NCBI GenBank assembly: GCA_036426205.1
Contig: CM071570.1
Span: 138,896,754-138,960,753, forward strand
DNA from: Ascaphus truei
Taxonomy: Eukaryota; Chordata; Amphibia; Anura; Ascaphidae
DNA length: 64,000 bases
Direction: 5' to 3'
Every line of letters starts with the position of its first letter. Within the stretch, counting starts at the first letter, position 1. Positions 32,745 to 44,847 of the stretch are shown piece by piece. Below the pieces are notes generated by a model. It did no database searches, was not told the origin of the DNA, and was given only the letters and a program-made list of their open reading frames with translations. Made by a program: the position numbers and the translations under genes.

Positions 32745-32939
32745 CTTAAAAAAAACAAAACGTGTTTTTACCAATAATAACATTAGACCGAATGTATTAT
32801 AAATACCGCAGTACTATTATTTTTTTAACTACGCTGGTTCATTCATTGCTTAACCACCTCTATGAGATTATAATAATCAGCATTGTTTTATTGATTAACA
32901 TACTCATATCAGAACTCCCTCCTACTGTCTCTGTACGTT

Positions 32940-33125
32940 CTCCCTACCTACCAATTAGACTGTAAGCTCCTCGGAGCAGGGACTCCTCTGCCTTAATGTC
33001 TAAAGCACTTATTCCCATGATCTGTTATTTATATTATCTGTTATTTATTTGATTACCACATGTATTACTACTGTGAAGCGCTATGTACATTAATGGCGCT
33101 ATATAAATAAAGACATACAATACAA
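32940..33125 (+). mobile_element. L2-type 3' tail
   Basis: TAGACTGTAAGCTCCTCGGA to GAAGCGCTATGTACATTAAT and GGCGCTATATAAATAAAGAC, followed by a short (ATACA)n tail. The same family lies at 60205-60352 and 34420-34580. Confidence 0.7.
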
Positions 33126-33610
33126 TACAATATACTCATGTAAGAATTGAGGATTAGTGCTAATGGGAAGGTGGTCTGCAATATCTTACTGCTCCACATC
33201 AGGATGGTGGGGGAGGGGGAGGGGGGATGTTCCACTGTATGTCTGCTCCTCAAAACTTCCTCCAAAGGAATTAGGGAGAAATGCCTGTGCTGAGAAAGGA
33301 GCACAGCTGAGGACCTGGGAGATATGTTAATTGATGTGCAGAGTATATTTTAATGAGTCACACCTCTTCAGATATTTGAAGTGGGTACGGGTGTCACACC
33401 CAACAGGATCAGAAGCCACAACCTCTGCTATTCAGGGCAGCAGCTCTAGCATTGAACTAAAACAGATGCTGGGAGAGTCCACTGTCACATATCGCCCAAG
33501 TGTCTTAGGGGTGCTCCCTTTTGTGCACAAGGCACTAACAATGAGAAAGTCAAAATTGTCTGCTTTCAAAGGGCGCTACAGGTGTGAGTAGTAGAGCTTA
33601 AAAGTATGTT
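33126..33610. other. Intronic sequence, unassigned
   Basis: Nothing recognised. Confidence 0.4.
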
Positions 33611-34262
33611 GCTGAAGTCCTCAACCTCCTGTTTCTCCCCCTCCTCCCCTCGCTGTTTTTTTTTTAAAAAGCAGTTTAGCATTTTGCCTTTTTTCTGAGC
33701 TACTAGAATTTAGGTCGTTTGGCAAAAATGCGCGTTTGGTCATTCCGCCCAGATTTGTACAGCCGGTATGAAACCGCCTCTAAAAAAAAAAGAAGCCTAT
33801 TCCGCACTGTTTAGACTTGTGTAATATAATATATATTTTCTTTAACTGTGCATGCAATGTCTTGTATATAATGTATACCCTGTTCACTTAATGTAACTGT
33901 ATTTGTAACCGTGTATTATTTGTCATCATAACTCTGTGCCCAGGACATACTTGAAAACGAGAGGTAACTCCCAATGTATTACTGCCTGGTAAAATATTTT
34001 ATAAATAAATAAATAATTTCGAAATAAATGAAATACTGTGAGAATGGCTTACAGAATAGCAAAACATGCCAATCCGATCGGAGAGAGCCCTTGATATGGA
34101 TTGACACATGTTGGAGCTACGGTACTAGAATAAGCCCCTCTGTCTTTAGCCCCTATCAATATTCCATTAATACACTTCCCAGTGCTGGAGAAGAGAGCAT
34201 CTCTCTTCACATGAATAGGAATAAAATCTTCAGCATTGGGAAGACGGCTTCGCAGCATATTT
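33611..34262. repeat. Dispersed repeat interrupted by a SINE-like tail
   Basis: The parts GTTTGGTCATTCCGCCCAGA to CCGCACTG and GGCTTACAGAATAGCAAAAC onward match 39660-39895 continuously, so 33815-34025 is an insertion. The insertion ends CATACTTGAAAACGAGAGGT then a TAAATAAATAAA tail, a repeat family also found at 37341-37482 and, reversed, at 54310-54395. Confidence 0.65.
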
Positions 34263-34389
34263 AATAATGTTTTTTTTTTCTGTGACCTCTTATTTTCATA
34301 CCGTCAGCTTCATTTCCTTCCAATTCCAGCACTCCTTTCATTTTCTTCTTTAGAAACTCAAATTGTCTGACTATTTTCTTTCTAATGTA

Positions 34390-37215
34390 CAGTATGTATC
34401 TATGTATGTATGTATGTCTTTCTTTATATAGCGCCATTAATGTACATAACGCTTCACATTAGTAATACACGTGACAATCATATAAATAACAAAGAATACA
34501 AATAACACATAATGGGAATAAGTGCTTCAGACATAAAAGTAACATTTCGGAAGAGGAGTCCCTGCTCCGAAGAGGTTACAATCTAATTGTTAAGTAGGAA
34601 GGACGTACAGAGACAGTAGGAGGGCATTCTGGTAAGTGCGTCTGCAGGGGGCCAAGCTTTATGTATCATGTGTCTAGTATTATATCCATGGTGCTACTCA
34701 TATGCTTCTTAAAGCAAGTGTGTCTTAAGGTGGGTCTTAAAGGTAGATAAAGAGGGCACTAGTTGTGTGTTGAGGGGAAGGGCATTCTAGAGGTGTGGGG
34801 CAGTCAGTGAGAAAGGTTTAAGGTGGGAGAGGGCTTTAGATACAAAGGGGGTAGAGAGAAGACATCCTTGAGCAGAACGCAAGAGACGGGATGGTGCATA
34901 CCAAGAAATTAGGGCTGAGATGTAAGGAGGATCAGAAGAGTGTAAAGCTTTAAAAGTGAGGAGAATTGAGTGCGAAATGCAGGATTTGATAAGAAGCCAG
35001 GAGACTGATTTCAGGAGGGGAGACGCTGAGACAGATTTAGGAAAGAGTAGAGTGATTCTGGCAGCAGCGTTTAGGATAGATTGTAGGGGACAGGTGAGAG
35101 GCAGGAAGGCAGGAAGGCCGGACAGCAGGAGGTTACAGTAATCAAGAAGGGAGAGAATGAGTTCCTGAGTCAGAGTTTTAGCAGGTTTTAAAAACGTTTT
35201 GAATGTGAGAGGAGAATGTGAGAGAGGAGTCGAGTGTGACCCCTAGGCAGCGTGCTTGGGCTACTGGGTTAATGATAGTACTTCTAACAGTAATGTGGAA
35301 GGAGGTAGTAGGGACAGGTTTGGGAGGAAGAATGATGAGCTCTGTTTTTGCCATGTTGAGTTTAAGGCGGCGGAGGGCCATCCAGGATGATATCGCAGAG
35401 AGACATTCAGAAACTTTGGTCTGTTCAGCAGGTGTAAGGTCGGAGGTTGAAAAGTAAATTTGTGTGTCGTCAGCATAGAGGTGATATTTAAACCCAAGAG
35501 ATGTGATTAGGTCACCTAGAGAAAGTGTACAGAGGAAAGAGAAGAGGTCCAAGGACAGAGCCCTGGGGTACTCCCACAGAGGGATCGATAGAGGAGGAGG
35601 TGTTAGCAGAAGAGACACTAGCTCTCGAGGTCTAAGAGAGAATGGGTGTTGAGAAAGTGGAGCAAGCGAGAGAATACAAGACGTTCAAGGAGTTTAGAGG
35701 CAGGAGGGAGACAGGTCAATAGTTCGAAAGACAGGTAGGGTCATGCTTGCTGTTTTGAGTAATGGTATAACTGTTGCATGCTTGAAGGAGGAGGGAAAAG
35801 TACCAGAGTAGAGGGAGAAGTTAAAAATGTGTGTGAGCGTAGGGGTTATAGTAGGAGCAAGAGGTTTTAGGAGGAGGGAGGGAATGGGGTCAAGAGGGCA
35901 AGTGGTAGAGGGAAAAGAGATCAGCAGTGACACATCCTCCTCTGAGACAGCGTAAAAAGAGTCAAGGAAGGCAGGAGGAGAGTTAGGAAGCGGTGTAGGA
36001 TGGGAGGAGTATACAGACGGGATGTTCTGATATATGGATTCCACCTTTTCCTTAAAATAGTCATCAAAGTCCTGAGGTGAGATGGAAGTAGAAGAAGAAG
36101 AGGCAGCTGATAGCGGTTTGAGTAGAGAGTCAAAGACAGAGAAGAGTTGGCATGGATTAGATTTGTGCGTGTTGATTAGTGAAGAAAAGTAGGGTTGTTT
36201 AGCTTGAGAGAGGGCAGAGTTGAAACAGGATAGCATAAATTTGTAGTGAAGGAAGTCTGCGAGAGTGTGAGATTTTCTCCAGAGTTGTTCAGAGGAACGA
36301 GTGGAGGAATGCAGCATGCGCGTATGTTAATTTAGCCAGGGCCTGGGGTTAGAAGGACAAGGAAAGCAGAGAGAAAGCGGGGCATGTAGATCAAGAGAGG
36401 AGGATGAGGCAGAGTTGTAGTTCCTGACCAGGTTGTCAGGGTCTGGAACAGAACTGAGACAGGAGAGGTTGGAGCGTAAAGTGGAATCAAAGGTTGTTAG
36501 GTTAGTGGAGTGCAGGTTTCTGCAGAAACGAGGGGTAGATGGAGAAGGGGAGAAGCGAGGGAGAGAAAATGAGATGAGGTGATGGTCAGAGAGAGGAAAG
36601 GGGGAAATGGAGAAATCAAAGAGAGAAAAGTTTTTAGTGAAAACCAGGTCTAGGTAGTGGCCATCCTTGTGGGTGCTGGCTGCAGGCCACTGTTGAAGGC
36701 CAGAAGAAGGGGTTAGAGAGAGAAAGTGGGCAGCCCAAGGGAGAGAGGGGTCATCAATGTGGCAGTTCAAGTCCCCACGGAGAACAACAGGGGAGTCTGA
36801 GGAGAGAAAGAAAGAGAGCCAGGATTCAAAGTGAGAGAGAAAGGCAGAAGGGGGATGAGTAGAGATAGGTGGGCGATAGATGACCGCCACGTGGACAGGG
36901 AGAGGAGAGAAGATCTAGACAGTGTGAGCCTCAAAGGAGGGAAAAACAAGAGAGGAAGGAATAGGAAGTGTTCGGTAGCGGCAGAGAGAGGAGAGCAGGA
37001 GCCCCACGCCTCCACCCCTACCATCAGGGCGTGGAGTGTGGGAGAAAGAAAGGCCACCATAAGAGAGGGCAGCTTCCAGAGCAGTGTCAGACTGAGTGAG
37101 CCAGGTCTCAGTTATAGCAAATAGGAGCAGGGAGTGAGAGAGAAAGAAGTCATGCACAGAGAGGAACTTGTTAGGAAGGGAGCGAGCATTCCAATTCCAT
37201 TCCATTCTAATACTT
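34390..37215 (-). mobile_element. L2 LINE, long but frameshifted copy
   Basis: Read on the minus strand it carries an endonuclease region (MEWNWNARSLPNKFLSVHDF, LLLFAITETWLTQSD, VVLRGDLNCHIDD, DGHYLDLVFT, PLSDHHLISFSLP) and a reverse transcriptase region (STTCPLDPIPSLLLK, LGFKYHLYADDTQIYFS with the catalytic YADD, and LKLNMAKTELIILPP). It ends in a 3' UTR (AATCTAATTGTTAAGTAGGA, TATATAGCGCCATTAATGTA) and a short TATG repeat. Several frameshifts break the frame, so it is inactive. It lies in a GABRR1 intron in the same orientation as the gene. Confidence 0.9.
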
Positions 37216-37340
37216 GTACAGTAAAATGCCACTAAATACCAACCCTCCAATCTTATTGTGTGGAAATGTATGGCTTTCAGATAAAAAAAAAACCTTTTAA
37301 TGAGCCATTAATATTAAAGTATATGAAGCCAACCTCATTT

Positions 37341-37482
37341 AATTTACTATAGATTGCTGTTCACTTAATGTAACCATGTATTTGTCATAACAACTCTATG
37401 CCCAGGACATACTTGAAAACGAGAGGTAACTCTCAATGTATTACTTCCTGGTAAAACATTTTATAAGTAAATAAATAAATAG
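37341..37482 (+). mobile_element. SINE-like 3' tail fragment
   Basis: TGTTCACTTAATGTAACCAT to GGACATACTTGAAAACGAGA and a TAAATAAATAAA tail. Same family as 33815-34025. Confidence 0.6.
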
Positions 37483-37547
37483 ATTCTTGTTTTTTTGATG
37501 ACCTTTGTTTCATTGACTGCACATTTACATGTGCTTTATAACCTTTT

Positions 37548-37875
37548 AGGCTGCGACCAGGCAGGGAACAGGCACGCTTGCACTCGTGCAGCGCCTGTGC
37601 GCAGCGCCCTGCTCGGCCGGGCGATTCGTGGCCGGCTATGTGCGCGCTCGCCTGGGGGCGCGGCCGTGACGTCACGGAGCTGGTTCGCCCTCATTTGGCG
37701 AACCGCTCACGTTACACGCTTGCGAGCAGCAAAATCAAATTTGCTTGCTCTGAGCGCCGAGCAGGCGCAGGCGCTTGCTCACGCTGGCCACACACTTTGC
37801 CGCAATGTGTTTCATCGCGGCCAGCATGAGCGCGCCCGGCCGCCCGTTCAGCGCCAACCTGGCTGCGGCCTACGT
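37548..37875. mobile_element. CpG-rich MITE-like element
   Basis: The left TTAGGCTGCGACCAGGCAGG and the right CAACCTGGCTGCGGCCTA are inverted copies. The interior is dense in CpG and GCGC with internal inverted parts (CAGCGCCTGTGCGCAGCGCC). It would score as a CpG island, but it is within the intron and has terminal repeats. Confidence 0.5.
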
Positions 37876-38520
37876 GTCTTACAACATACATTTTGATCCA
37901 GGTCCCTGCAGTTTCGTTTTCCCCTATAATTCACCCGAATCTCGCCATACTCATATTGTAATATTTTATCTGTTTACCTGAGCACATTCACTGCTTCTGT
38001 TACACATAACATGTTAAGGTCATAACATTACTTCCCCACATTAACCTTAAAAGAGTTGAGTGAATAGGGAGTTAGATGATAACACCTCCTTAACATCCTA
38101 TTATCACTAACATTGGTTTTAGTTAACACTATGCTCCCTATGGCTTAATGTTATGTTATTGTACTTAGTAAACACAGTCACTGTTAACATCACGTTAAGT
38201 GCCTAACAGTGTTTAGTGAGTGCACCGCTAGGAGCTTTTTAAAGCAGTAAAACATGTGACATCTTATATGTTTTTTTTTTCACACACACACACACGTAAC
38301 AAGGCCTAATTGTAGTATAATGTAATACAATAAATACATTTATGTCAAAAACGAATGTTGTTCTTACTAGGAATTTATTAAATATTTTATTTATATATTT
38401 TATTTTAAAGCGGGGTTGGGGGTGGGACTAGGGTTGGGGGCGGGACTAGGGGCGGAGTTGGGGGCGGGACTAAGTGGCGAGTAGATTTTTTGGTTCGGCG
38501 AGTAGATTTTTGGGTGATTT
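37876..38520. other. Intronic sequence, unassigned
   Basis: Contains a (CA)n run near 38281-38295 and a GGGGGCGGGACTA repeat near 38409-38475. No gene. Confidence 0.4.
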
Positions 38521-38965
38521 GTCAAGCACTGTATATATATATATATATTACATACATACATACACACACCAGAATATATGAGTTCTTCAGTATTTGTTGA
38601 TACCTTTTTTTATTTGGACCAAGAATTTGTGTCATGGGACAAACTTTCAAGCGTTTTCCTCTCTTCCTCAGGTCAAGCAATACCATAAATATATACACAC
38701 ATATACATACACACTGTGTGTGCGTGTCTATGTATGTGTGCGCATGTTTATGTGTGCGTGTGCGCATGTGTGCGTGTGCGCATGTTTGTGCGTGTATATG
38801 TGCGTGCGAGCATGTATGTGTGCGTGTGCGCATGTTTATGTGCGCGTGCTGCGCATGTTTATGTGTGTGTGCATGTATGTGTGCGCATGTGTGTGTGTGC
38901 ACATGTGTATGTGTGCATGTATATGCGTGCGTGTGCATATATATCTATATCATACACACACATAC
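38521..38965. repeat. (TG)n/(TGCG)n microsatellite
   Basis: Alternating purine-pyrimidine DNA dominated by TGTGTGCGTGTGCGCATG from about 38700 to 38945, with flanking (TA)n and (CATA)n. The Cys/Val- and His/Thr-rich open frames here are spurious. Confidence 0.9.
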
Positions 38966-38974
38966 ATACACACC

Positions 38975-39075
38975 TAAGCTCCGCAGGGCCCTGTGCCTGC
39001 AAAATGTCTCTGTAAAGTGCTATGTAAAACTAGCAGCGCTATACAAGAACAAGCCATTATTAATTTTAATAACAC
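38975..39075 (+). mobile_element. SINE/L2-type 3' tail
   Basis: CCCTGTGCCTGCAAAATGTC then TCTGTAAAGTGCTATGTAAA matches 14320-14365. Confidence 0.65.
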
Positions 39076-39599
39076 ACACATTGAATTGTACACATTCACA
39101 TACACACAGAATTAAATATACATATTGTTTACAGTATGATATATACAAATTTGATTTTAAATGAGTTGTTAATATTTAACATTAACTACACACGTGCAAT
39201 GGAATAAGGTTTAATTAATTTATTCTGAGCTACTCTCCTTTTCTGCTGCTGCTGCTGCTCTGACAATTCTGTGGGGAAGATCATGTGACCAGGCAATGAC
39301 TGATACATTTGTGCTCATGCACGTGCACGGCTGTGGAGGGGGCAGGACTCACAAAGGGGTGTGCCAGAGCCTGTTACATTAAAGGAAGGAGTTGTGCCTT
39401 TCTAAAGGGTTGCTATAAAAACAAAAATGCTCGTTACATTAGAATACATTAAAAATTGTCTTTCAAAGTTGTTTAAAAAAAAAAGAAAATGCTACAAGTA
39501 TTTTCTAACAGTACAGAACTGATTTATTAAAAAAACCACACATGCAGGATATTGACTGAACTGCAGCTTTAAACCTTTCTGGCTAGTAAACACTGGTGG
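39076..39599. other. Intronic sequence, unassigned
   Basis: Includes a short (CTG)n run near 39243-39258. Nothing else recognised. Confidence 0.4.
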
Positions 39600-39933
39600 G
39601 CCCAGCTAAATAGGCTGAAAGCGTTCCTCAGGAAGCCAATTCAAAAACCCATGTGTTGTTGCATTATCCCTGCAACAGAGCGTTTTTAGTCATTTCACCT
39701 AGATTTGCACAGCCAGAATGAAACTGCTTCTAAAAAGCCTGTCCTGCACAGTTTGGACATGCAAGAAGGGCTTACAGAATACCAAAACCTGCAAATCCGA
39801 TCGGAATGGGCTCTTGCTGACCGGATATGCACAACTCGCAGCTGCTAGAATATGCCCCTGTACCTTCAATCCACTCTCTTCAATATTGGTATTGATGTCT
39901 TTTTCAGTATTGTTAGTCTTTACCCATTACATA
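39600..39933. repeat. Dispersed repeat, second copy
   Basis: The uninterrupted counterpart of 33690-34150. It ends at the LTR insertion. Confidence 0.6.
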
Positions 39934-40751
39934 TGTAGCGGTCATGTAAAATGCCTACAGTCATCTCTCCTGCTGGCAGCAAGGCCTGGTAAGTGTGGGC
40001 ATGCCAGCAGTAATCATGGAGGTTTTCCCTCACACCCTGGTGGGGTGCCCTGTGTATGGATGGGACTGGTCACATGCTCTGACTCCATGGTTAGTGATGT
40101 CAGAGGTGTGTCAGCCTCAGAAGTTACATAAGGCACAGCACTGTGTCTAAAAGTTAGTTGCTGGAAAGTTCTACCTGAAGTCTGAGTTGAGAAAGGAGTT
40201 TGGCTAAGAGGAGTAGTTCAAGTTCTGCTAGAGTGTTAGTTATGTTATAGTAACTCCATGGGAGACTGTGTCCAGGGACCTGGCACAGGGCAGTGATTCC
40301 TGCGGGAATAAGTGAATCCCTCATCTAGGTGACATACCTATCAAAGGGGAGCACGGGCGAGATGATCGGCTAAATACACCCCATTGTGGAGGGCAGCTAT
40401 GCCCACCGTGACAATAAAGATGGAGCTGATCAGAGAAACCCCTGTGTGTGAGAGTCCAATGATTACACAGGAGGTTGCACCACCGAGGAGTTCCTCGTCA
40501 GGATCATCCCCATGCGGACGCAGGGACCCTGGTGAGGTGGAGGCGCTGCACTGGAACTAGGTGAGACTCAGCACACTACCTCAGCTGCCTGTCTGACGGG
40601 TCCTCCCCACACACCATCATGCGGGAGACTCAGGAGTCCTGTAGCCAACAGGTGCACCATCAAGCATATCTACACTGTAATGGGGACCGGTTAGACCACA
40701 GGGGCCAATGTGAGATTGGGTGGGTCAGGCCGGGCCAGAAATACCGTTACA
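39934..40751 (+). mobile_element. Solo LTR candidate (818 bp)
   Basis: Begins TGTAGCGG and ends CCGTTACA, a TG...CA pair with an 8-bp inverted repeat (one mismatch), flanked by a 4-bp direct repeat CATA (39930-39933 and 40752-40755). An AATAAA lies at about 40414. No internal coding region was found next to it. Confidence 0.65.
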
Positions 40752-41155
40752 CATACTGCACCGACACACTTTATTCGAGCAAATACCCAGTATGTACCTG
40801 GCAGATACCTGGAATGCGCCGCTCCTCACCTCTGACAAGCCCCGTTGCGTTTGCCTTCCCAGCCTGGGTTCATGCCTGGCTGACGGGCGGCTAATCTGTT
40901 AAATGATAATGATTAGGATTTAATAGGCTGCAATGCTTCGCGTGTCTACCAGATGGCATAAATTCATGAATTGTAATGCAGTATATATATATATATACTG
41001 TGCAGTATTGCAGCCAGCGGGAATAAAATGCTTCAATCCCTGCCTGGAAAATACCTCAATGCACTCGGGCAGAAAACAGTCACAAACCTCAATACACCCG
41101 GGTATACCCGAATTCGTGGGACTAGCCGAGCTCGAATAAAGTGTGTCGCCAGTGT
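40752..41155. mobile_element. CACTG-ended MITE
   Basis: The right end, reversed, reads ACACTGGCGACACACTTTAT then TCGAGC; the left end has CCGACACACTTTATTCGAGC. The interior (GGCTGCAATGCTTCGCGTGT, ATTCATGAATTGTAATGCAG) is shared in reverse with 10125-10190. Confidence 0.65.
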
Positions 41156-42109
41156 ACATACAGTAGGCAAACTATAAATCTCATCTGCCTGGTGTATCTC
41201 ACACTTCTATGAATACTAGATTTTGCCACACTTGCTTATTTCTATACAAATGTGCATATTACATGAATTTGTAAACCCAGTGAGAAATTGCTGCCTTAAA
41301 ACACTTACAGCACAATTTAGACATGCAAAATGTGTTCAATGAATGCGATGAGATGTGTTTCTAAACAACATCGTCGCCTATTGCTCAAAAAGTCCCTTCT
41401 CGCAATTTAATGAATAGGTCTCACATAGTCTGAGAGATGAAGAGAAAGAATAAGTAAGGAGAGAAAAGGCGGGAAAAGAAAGAGACAACCAGTTAAACAC
41501 TCAAAAAAAAGAAAAAGTACACATCCCACAAGTGGAAGGCAAAGCCAAATCAGTACACAAAGAACATTGGTAATTAGTACAGGAGTTTGAACCAGCAAGT
41601 AGAGTTGTAATTGTCCATTTACTCACAACTTCTTGATGTTGATTCAGTTGTGTACAGAATGTATCCTTACATGTTAAAACGAGGGAATTGGCAAAATCAA
41701 TAAATAAATACAAGTACTACCCTTAAAATATGAATGGTATGGATGGCATATGTATTTCAGCTAACAATTAACTTACAATAAAGGAAAACTATAATGAGCT
41801 GAGGCTACACAGGTTCGTAATAAAAGGATCGTAATAACAGTTCTAAATTTTGACAGGCATCTATAATGTTAACAACATAAATTCATCCATTCACTGTAGA
41901 AACAGAAAACAACAAGCAAGCATAAAACGTGCGTTAAAATATATAATACTATAAAACACACATATCTGATAGTTCCTAAAAATAATATATATTATGCAGT
42001 ATTTTCTTCATCTGTTTTTCACACAGGGATGCAGATTTGTTTTAGATTTAGAGAATGAAAGAAGTGTTGTTCTTGCAACATCTGAAGAGAGTATCGTCTA
42101 CAAAGCTTA
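41156..42109. other. Intronic sequence, unassigned
   Basis: Nothing recognised. Confidence 0.4.
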
Positions 42110-42148
42110 GTGTTGTGTGTGTGTGTGCGTGCGTGCATGCGTGCGTGC

Positions 42149-42180
<32 letters not shown>

Positions 42181-42182
42181 AG
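42110..42182. repeat. (TG)n microsatellite
   Basis: TGTGTGTGTGCGTGCGTGCA followed by uninterrupted TG. Confidence 0.9.
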
Positions 42183-43092
42183 TGCTGGTGAAATGAAATA
42201 TATCACAGTATGTAAAGCAAAATCTGCTTTCCTCTAGGAGAAAAACAGTTACTGAAATTCTGCTTACAATTAAAAAAAAATGAATTTCACTTGAAATAAC
42301 CTAAGTACGGAGAGAATACACTCAGATCTAGCTTTGTGGCAGGTTGTTAAGCTAAGCATTAGATAAAAAAAAAATCCCAAATAAAAGCCAACTGGCTCCC
42401 AGCCAAAAATAAATGGAGATCGCCTGGGAAAAGCAGCAAGGACACGTGATACCGCAGACACAGTAAACTGCTTAGCCACTGCTCTAAATATTGTACCAAG
42501 TTATATTCCAAGAGGAATATTACTAACTGCACAATGCTGCCCTTTAGAGAACACATAAGAAACACCTCATCATACCATTTAAAAAAAAAAAGTAGAGGTA
42601 TTGTAGCATACATATGACTGGGGATACACACATAGAATTAGTCAAGCCCGTGGGGTCAAATAATGTGATGTTGACTGGGTTTTACTCCATTAAAAAAAGC
42701 ATGGTGTCCTATTCTAAATAATATGCAAATGAGCTTAAATGATAATAGTCCCATATTCATTAAGCTCCATTTAGGTAAATGCCTGGAAATAACATATAAT
42801 TATTTACATCTGTGATGTACGGCACACCTGTGAGCATGTGACCTGCATATGGGACAAGGGTTAATCCAAAGCTCCTAGCTGGCCCACTTTTCACCTTTGC
42901 AAAGGTCGCTCAAATGAACAGTATCTCCACTTAATTCATCCCAATATACCATCTGTCTCATACAGCACACTTGTGAGCCTGTGACTTAGATATGCAACCA
43001 GGGTTAATACACATGGCTACTCTAGCCAACTCACCTTTCTCCTCTGCAAGGCTCTTTTCAATTAGTTTCATATTAACCCCTTACGTGATTGT
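42183..43092. other. Intronic sequence, unassigned
   Basis: Nothing recognised beyond A-rich runs. Confidence 0.4.
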
Positions 43093-44847
43093 TACATAGT
43101 TACATTACATAGTAGATGAGGTTGAAAAAAGACGTAAGTCCATCAAGTTCAACCTATGCTAAATTTAGAAAACAGATACTTTATCCTATATCTATACTTA
43201 CTTATTCATCCAGAGGAAGGCAAACAAAAAACCCCATTAAGGGGAAAAATTAATTCCTTCCTTACTCCAAGAATTGGCAATCGGATTAATCCCTGGATCA
43301 ACATCCTTCCCATGTATACTTATTTGGTATATCCCTGTATACCTTTCCCATCTAAAAAGATGTCCAACCTTTTTTTGAACAAATCTATTGTATCTGCCAT
43401 CACAGTCTCCATGGGTAATGAATTCCACATTTTAACTGCCCTTACTGTAAATAACCCTTTCCTTTGTTGATGGTGAAATTTCCTTTCCTCCAACTTTAAG
43501 GGATGGCCCCGAGTCCTTTGTACTGCCCGTGGGATGAATAGTTCTTTTGAAAGCTCCTTGTATTGTCCCTGAATATATTTGTATATAGTTATCATATCCC
43601 CTCTTAGATGCCTCTTTTCTAATGTAAATAAATCTAATTTAGCTAGCCTCTCCTCATAAGTTTGAATGTCCATCCCCTTTATTAATTTGGTGGCTCTTCT
43701 CTGCACTCTCTCTAGTTCCATAATGTCTTTTCTTAGGATTGGTGCCCAAAATTGTACTCATATTCAAGATGTGGTCTTACTAATGCTTTGTAAAGGGACA
43801 TCATTATGTTTATTTCCCTTCCATCCATTGCCCGTTTGATGCAAGATAAGATCTTGTTTGCCTTTGCAGCTACTGCATGACATTGGGCACTATTGCTAAG
43901 CCTGCTGTCTACAAGCACTCCTAAATCCTTCTCCATCAAGGATTCCCCCAATATATCTCCATTTCATTTGTAAGTCGCCTTTTTATTCTTGCATCCCAAA
44001 TGCATAACCTTACATTTATCTGTATTAAACCTCATCTGCCATTTACCTGCTCCCGTTTCCAGTCTCTCCAAGTCCTTCTGAAGAGAAATTACATCCTGCT
44101 CTGATTCTATTACCTTACACAATTTAGTATCATCAGCAAAGATGGAGACTTTGCTCTCGATCCCAACCTCAAGGTCATTAATAAACAAGTTAAAAAGCAG
44201 GGGTCCCAGTACCGATCCCAGAGGTACTCCACTCACGACTTTAGCCCAACCGGAAAAAGTTCCATTTATGACAACCCTCTGTTGTCTGTCCTTTAACCAA
44301 TTTTCAATCCAGGTTCATATATTATTACTGAGTACAATTTTCTTTATTTTGCTCACCAACCTCTTGTGTGAAACCATATCAAAAGCCTTTGCAAAATCTA
44401 AGTAGATCACATCAATTGCATTACCCTGGTCTAAATTCCTACTTACCTCCTCAAAGAAACAAATAAGGTTAGTTTGGCAAGATCTATCCTTCATAAATCC
44501 ATGCAGACTATTACTAATAATTTTGTTTTCTTTAGGTATTCCTGAATATTATCCCGTATTAAACCTTCAAGTAGTTTCCCTACTATTGAAGTCAGACTTA
44601 CAGGTCTGTAATTTCCAGGTTGTGATCTAGCTCCCTTTTTAAATATAGGCAGCACATTTGCTTTACGCCAATCTTGTGGCACTGAGCCTGTGGAAATGGA
44701 GTCCTTGAATATTAAATATAATGGTTTTTTGCTATTACTGAGCTTAACTCCTTGAGAACTCTTGGATGTATGCCGTCGGGGCCAGGTGCCTTATTTACTT
44801 TAATTTTTTCAAGTCGCTTATGAACTTCTTCCTCAGTTAAACAATTG
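43093..44847 (-). mobile_element. CR1 LINE, reverse transcriptase half and 3' end
   Basis: Minus-strand frames run in order through KANVLPIFKKGARSQPGNYR, GVPLGSVLGPLLFNLFINDL, SIFADDTKLCKVI (catalytic ADD motif), GKWQMRFNTDKCKVMHLGCK, EKDLGVLVDSRLSNSAQCHA, MELERVQRRATKLIKGM and KMWNSLPMETVMADTIDLFK, then a 3' end in ACTATGTAATGTAACTATGT. Several frameshifts and stops. It is interrupted at 44848 and continues at 46511. Confidence 0.92.

Noticed and set aside
37548..37875. CpG island marking a promoter
   Set aside because: Terminal inverted repeats and mid-gene position point to a transposable element; no first exon is adjacent.
38522..39164. His/Thr- and Cys/Val-rich frames
   Set aside because: Translations of a TG/CA microsatellite.
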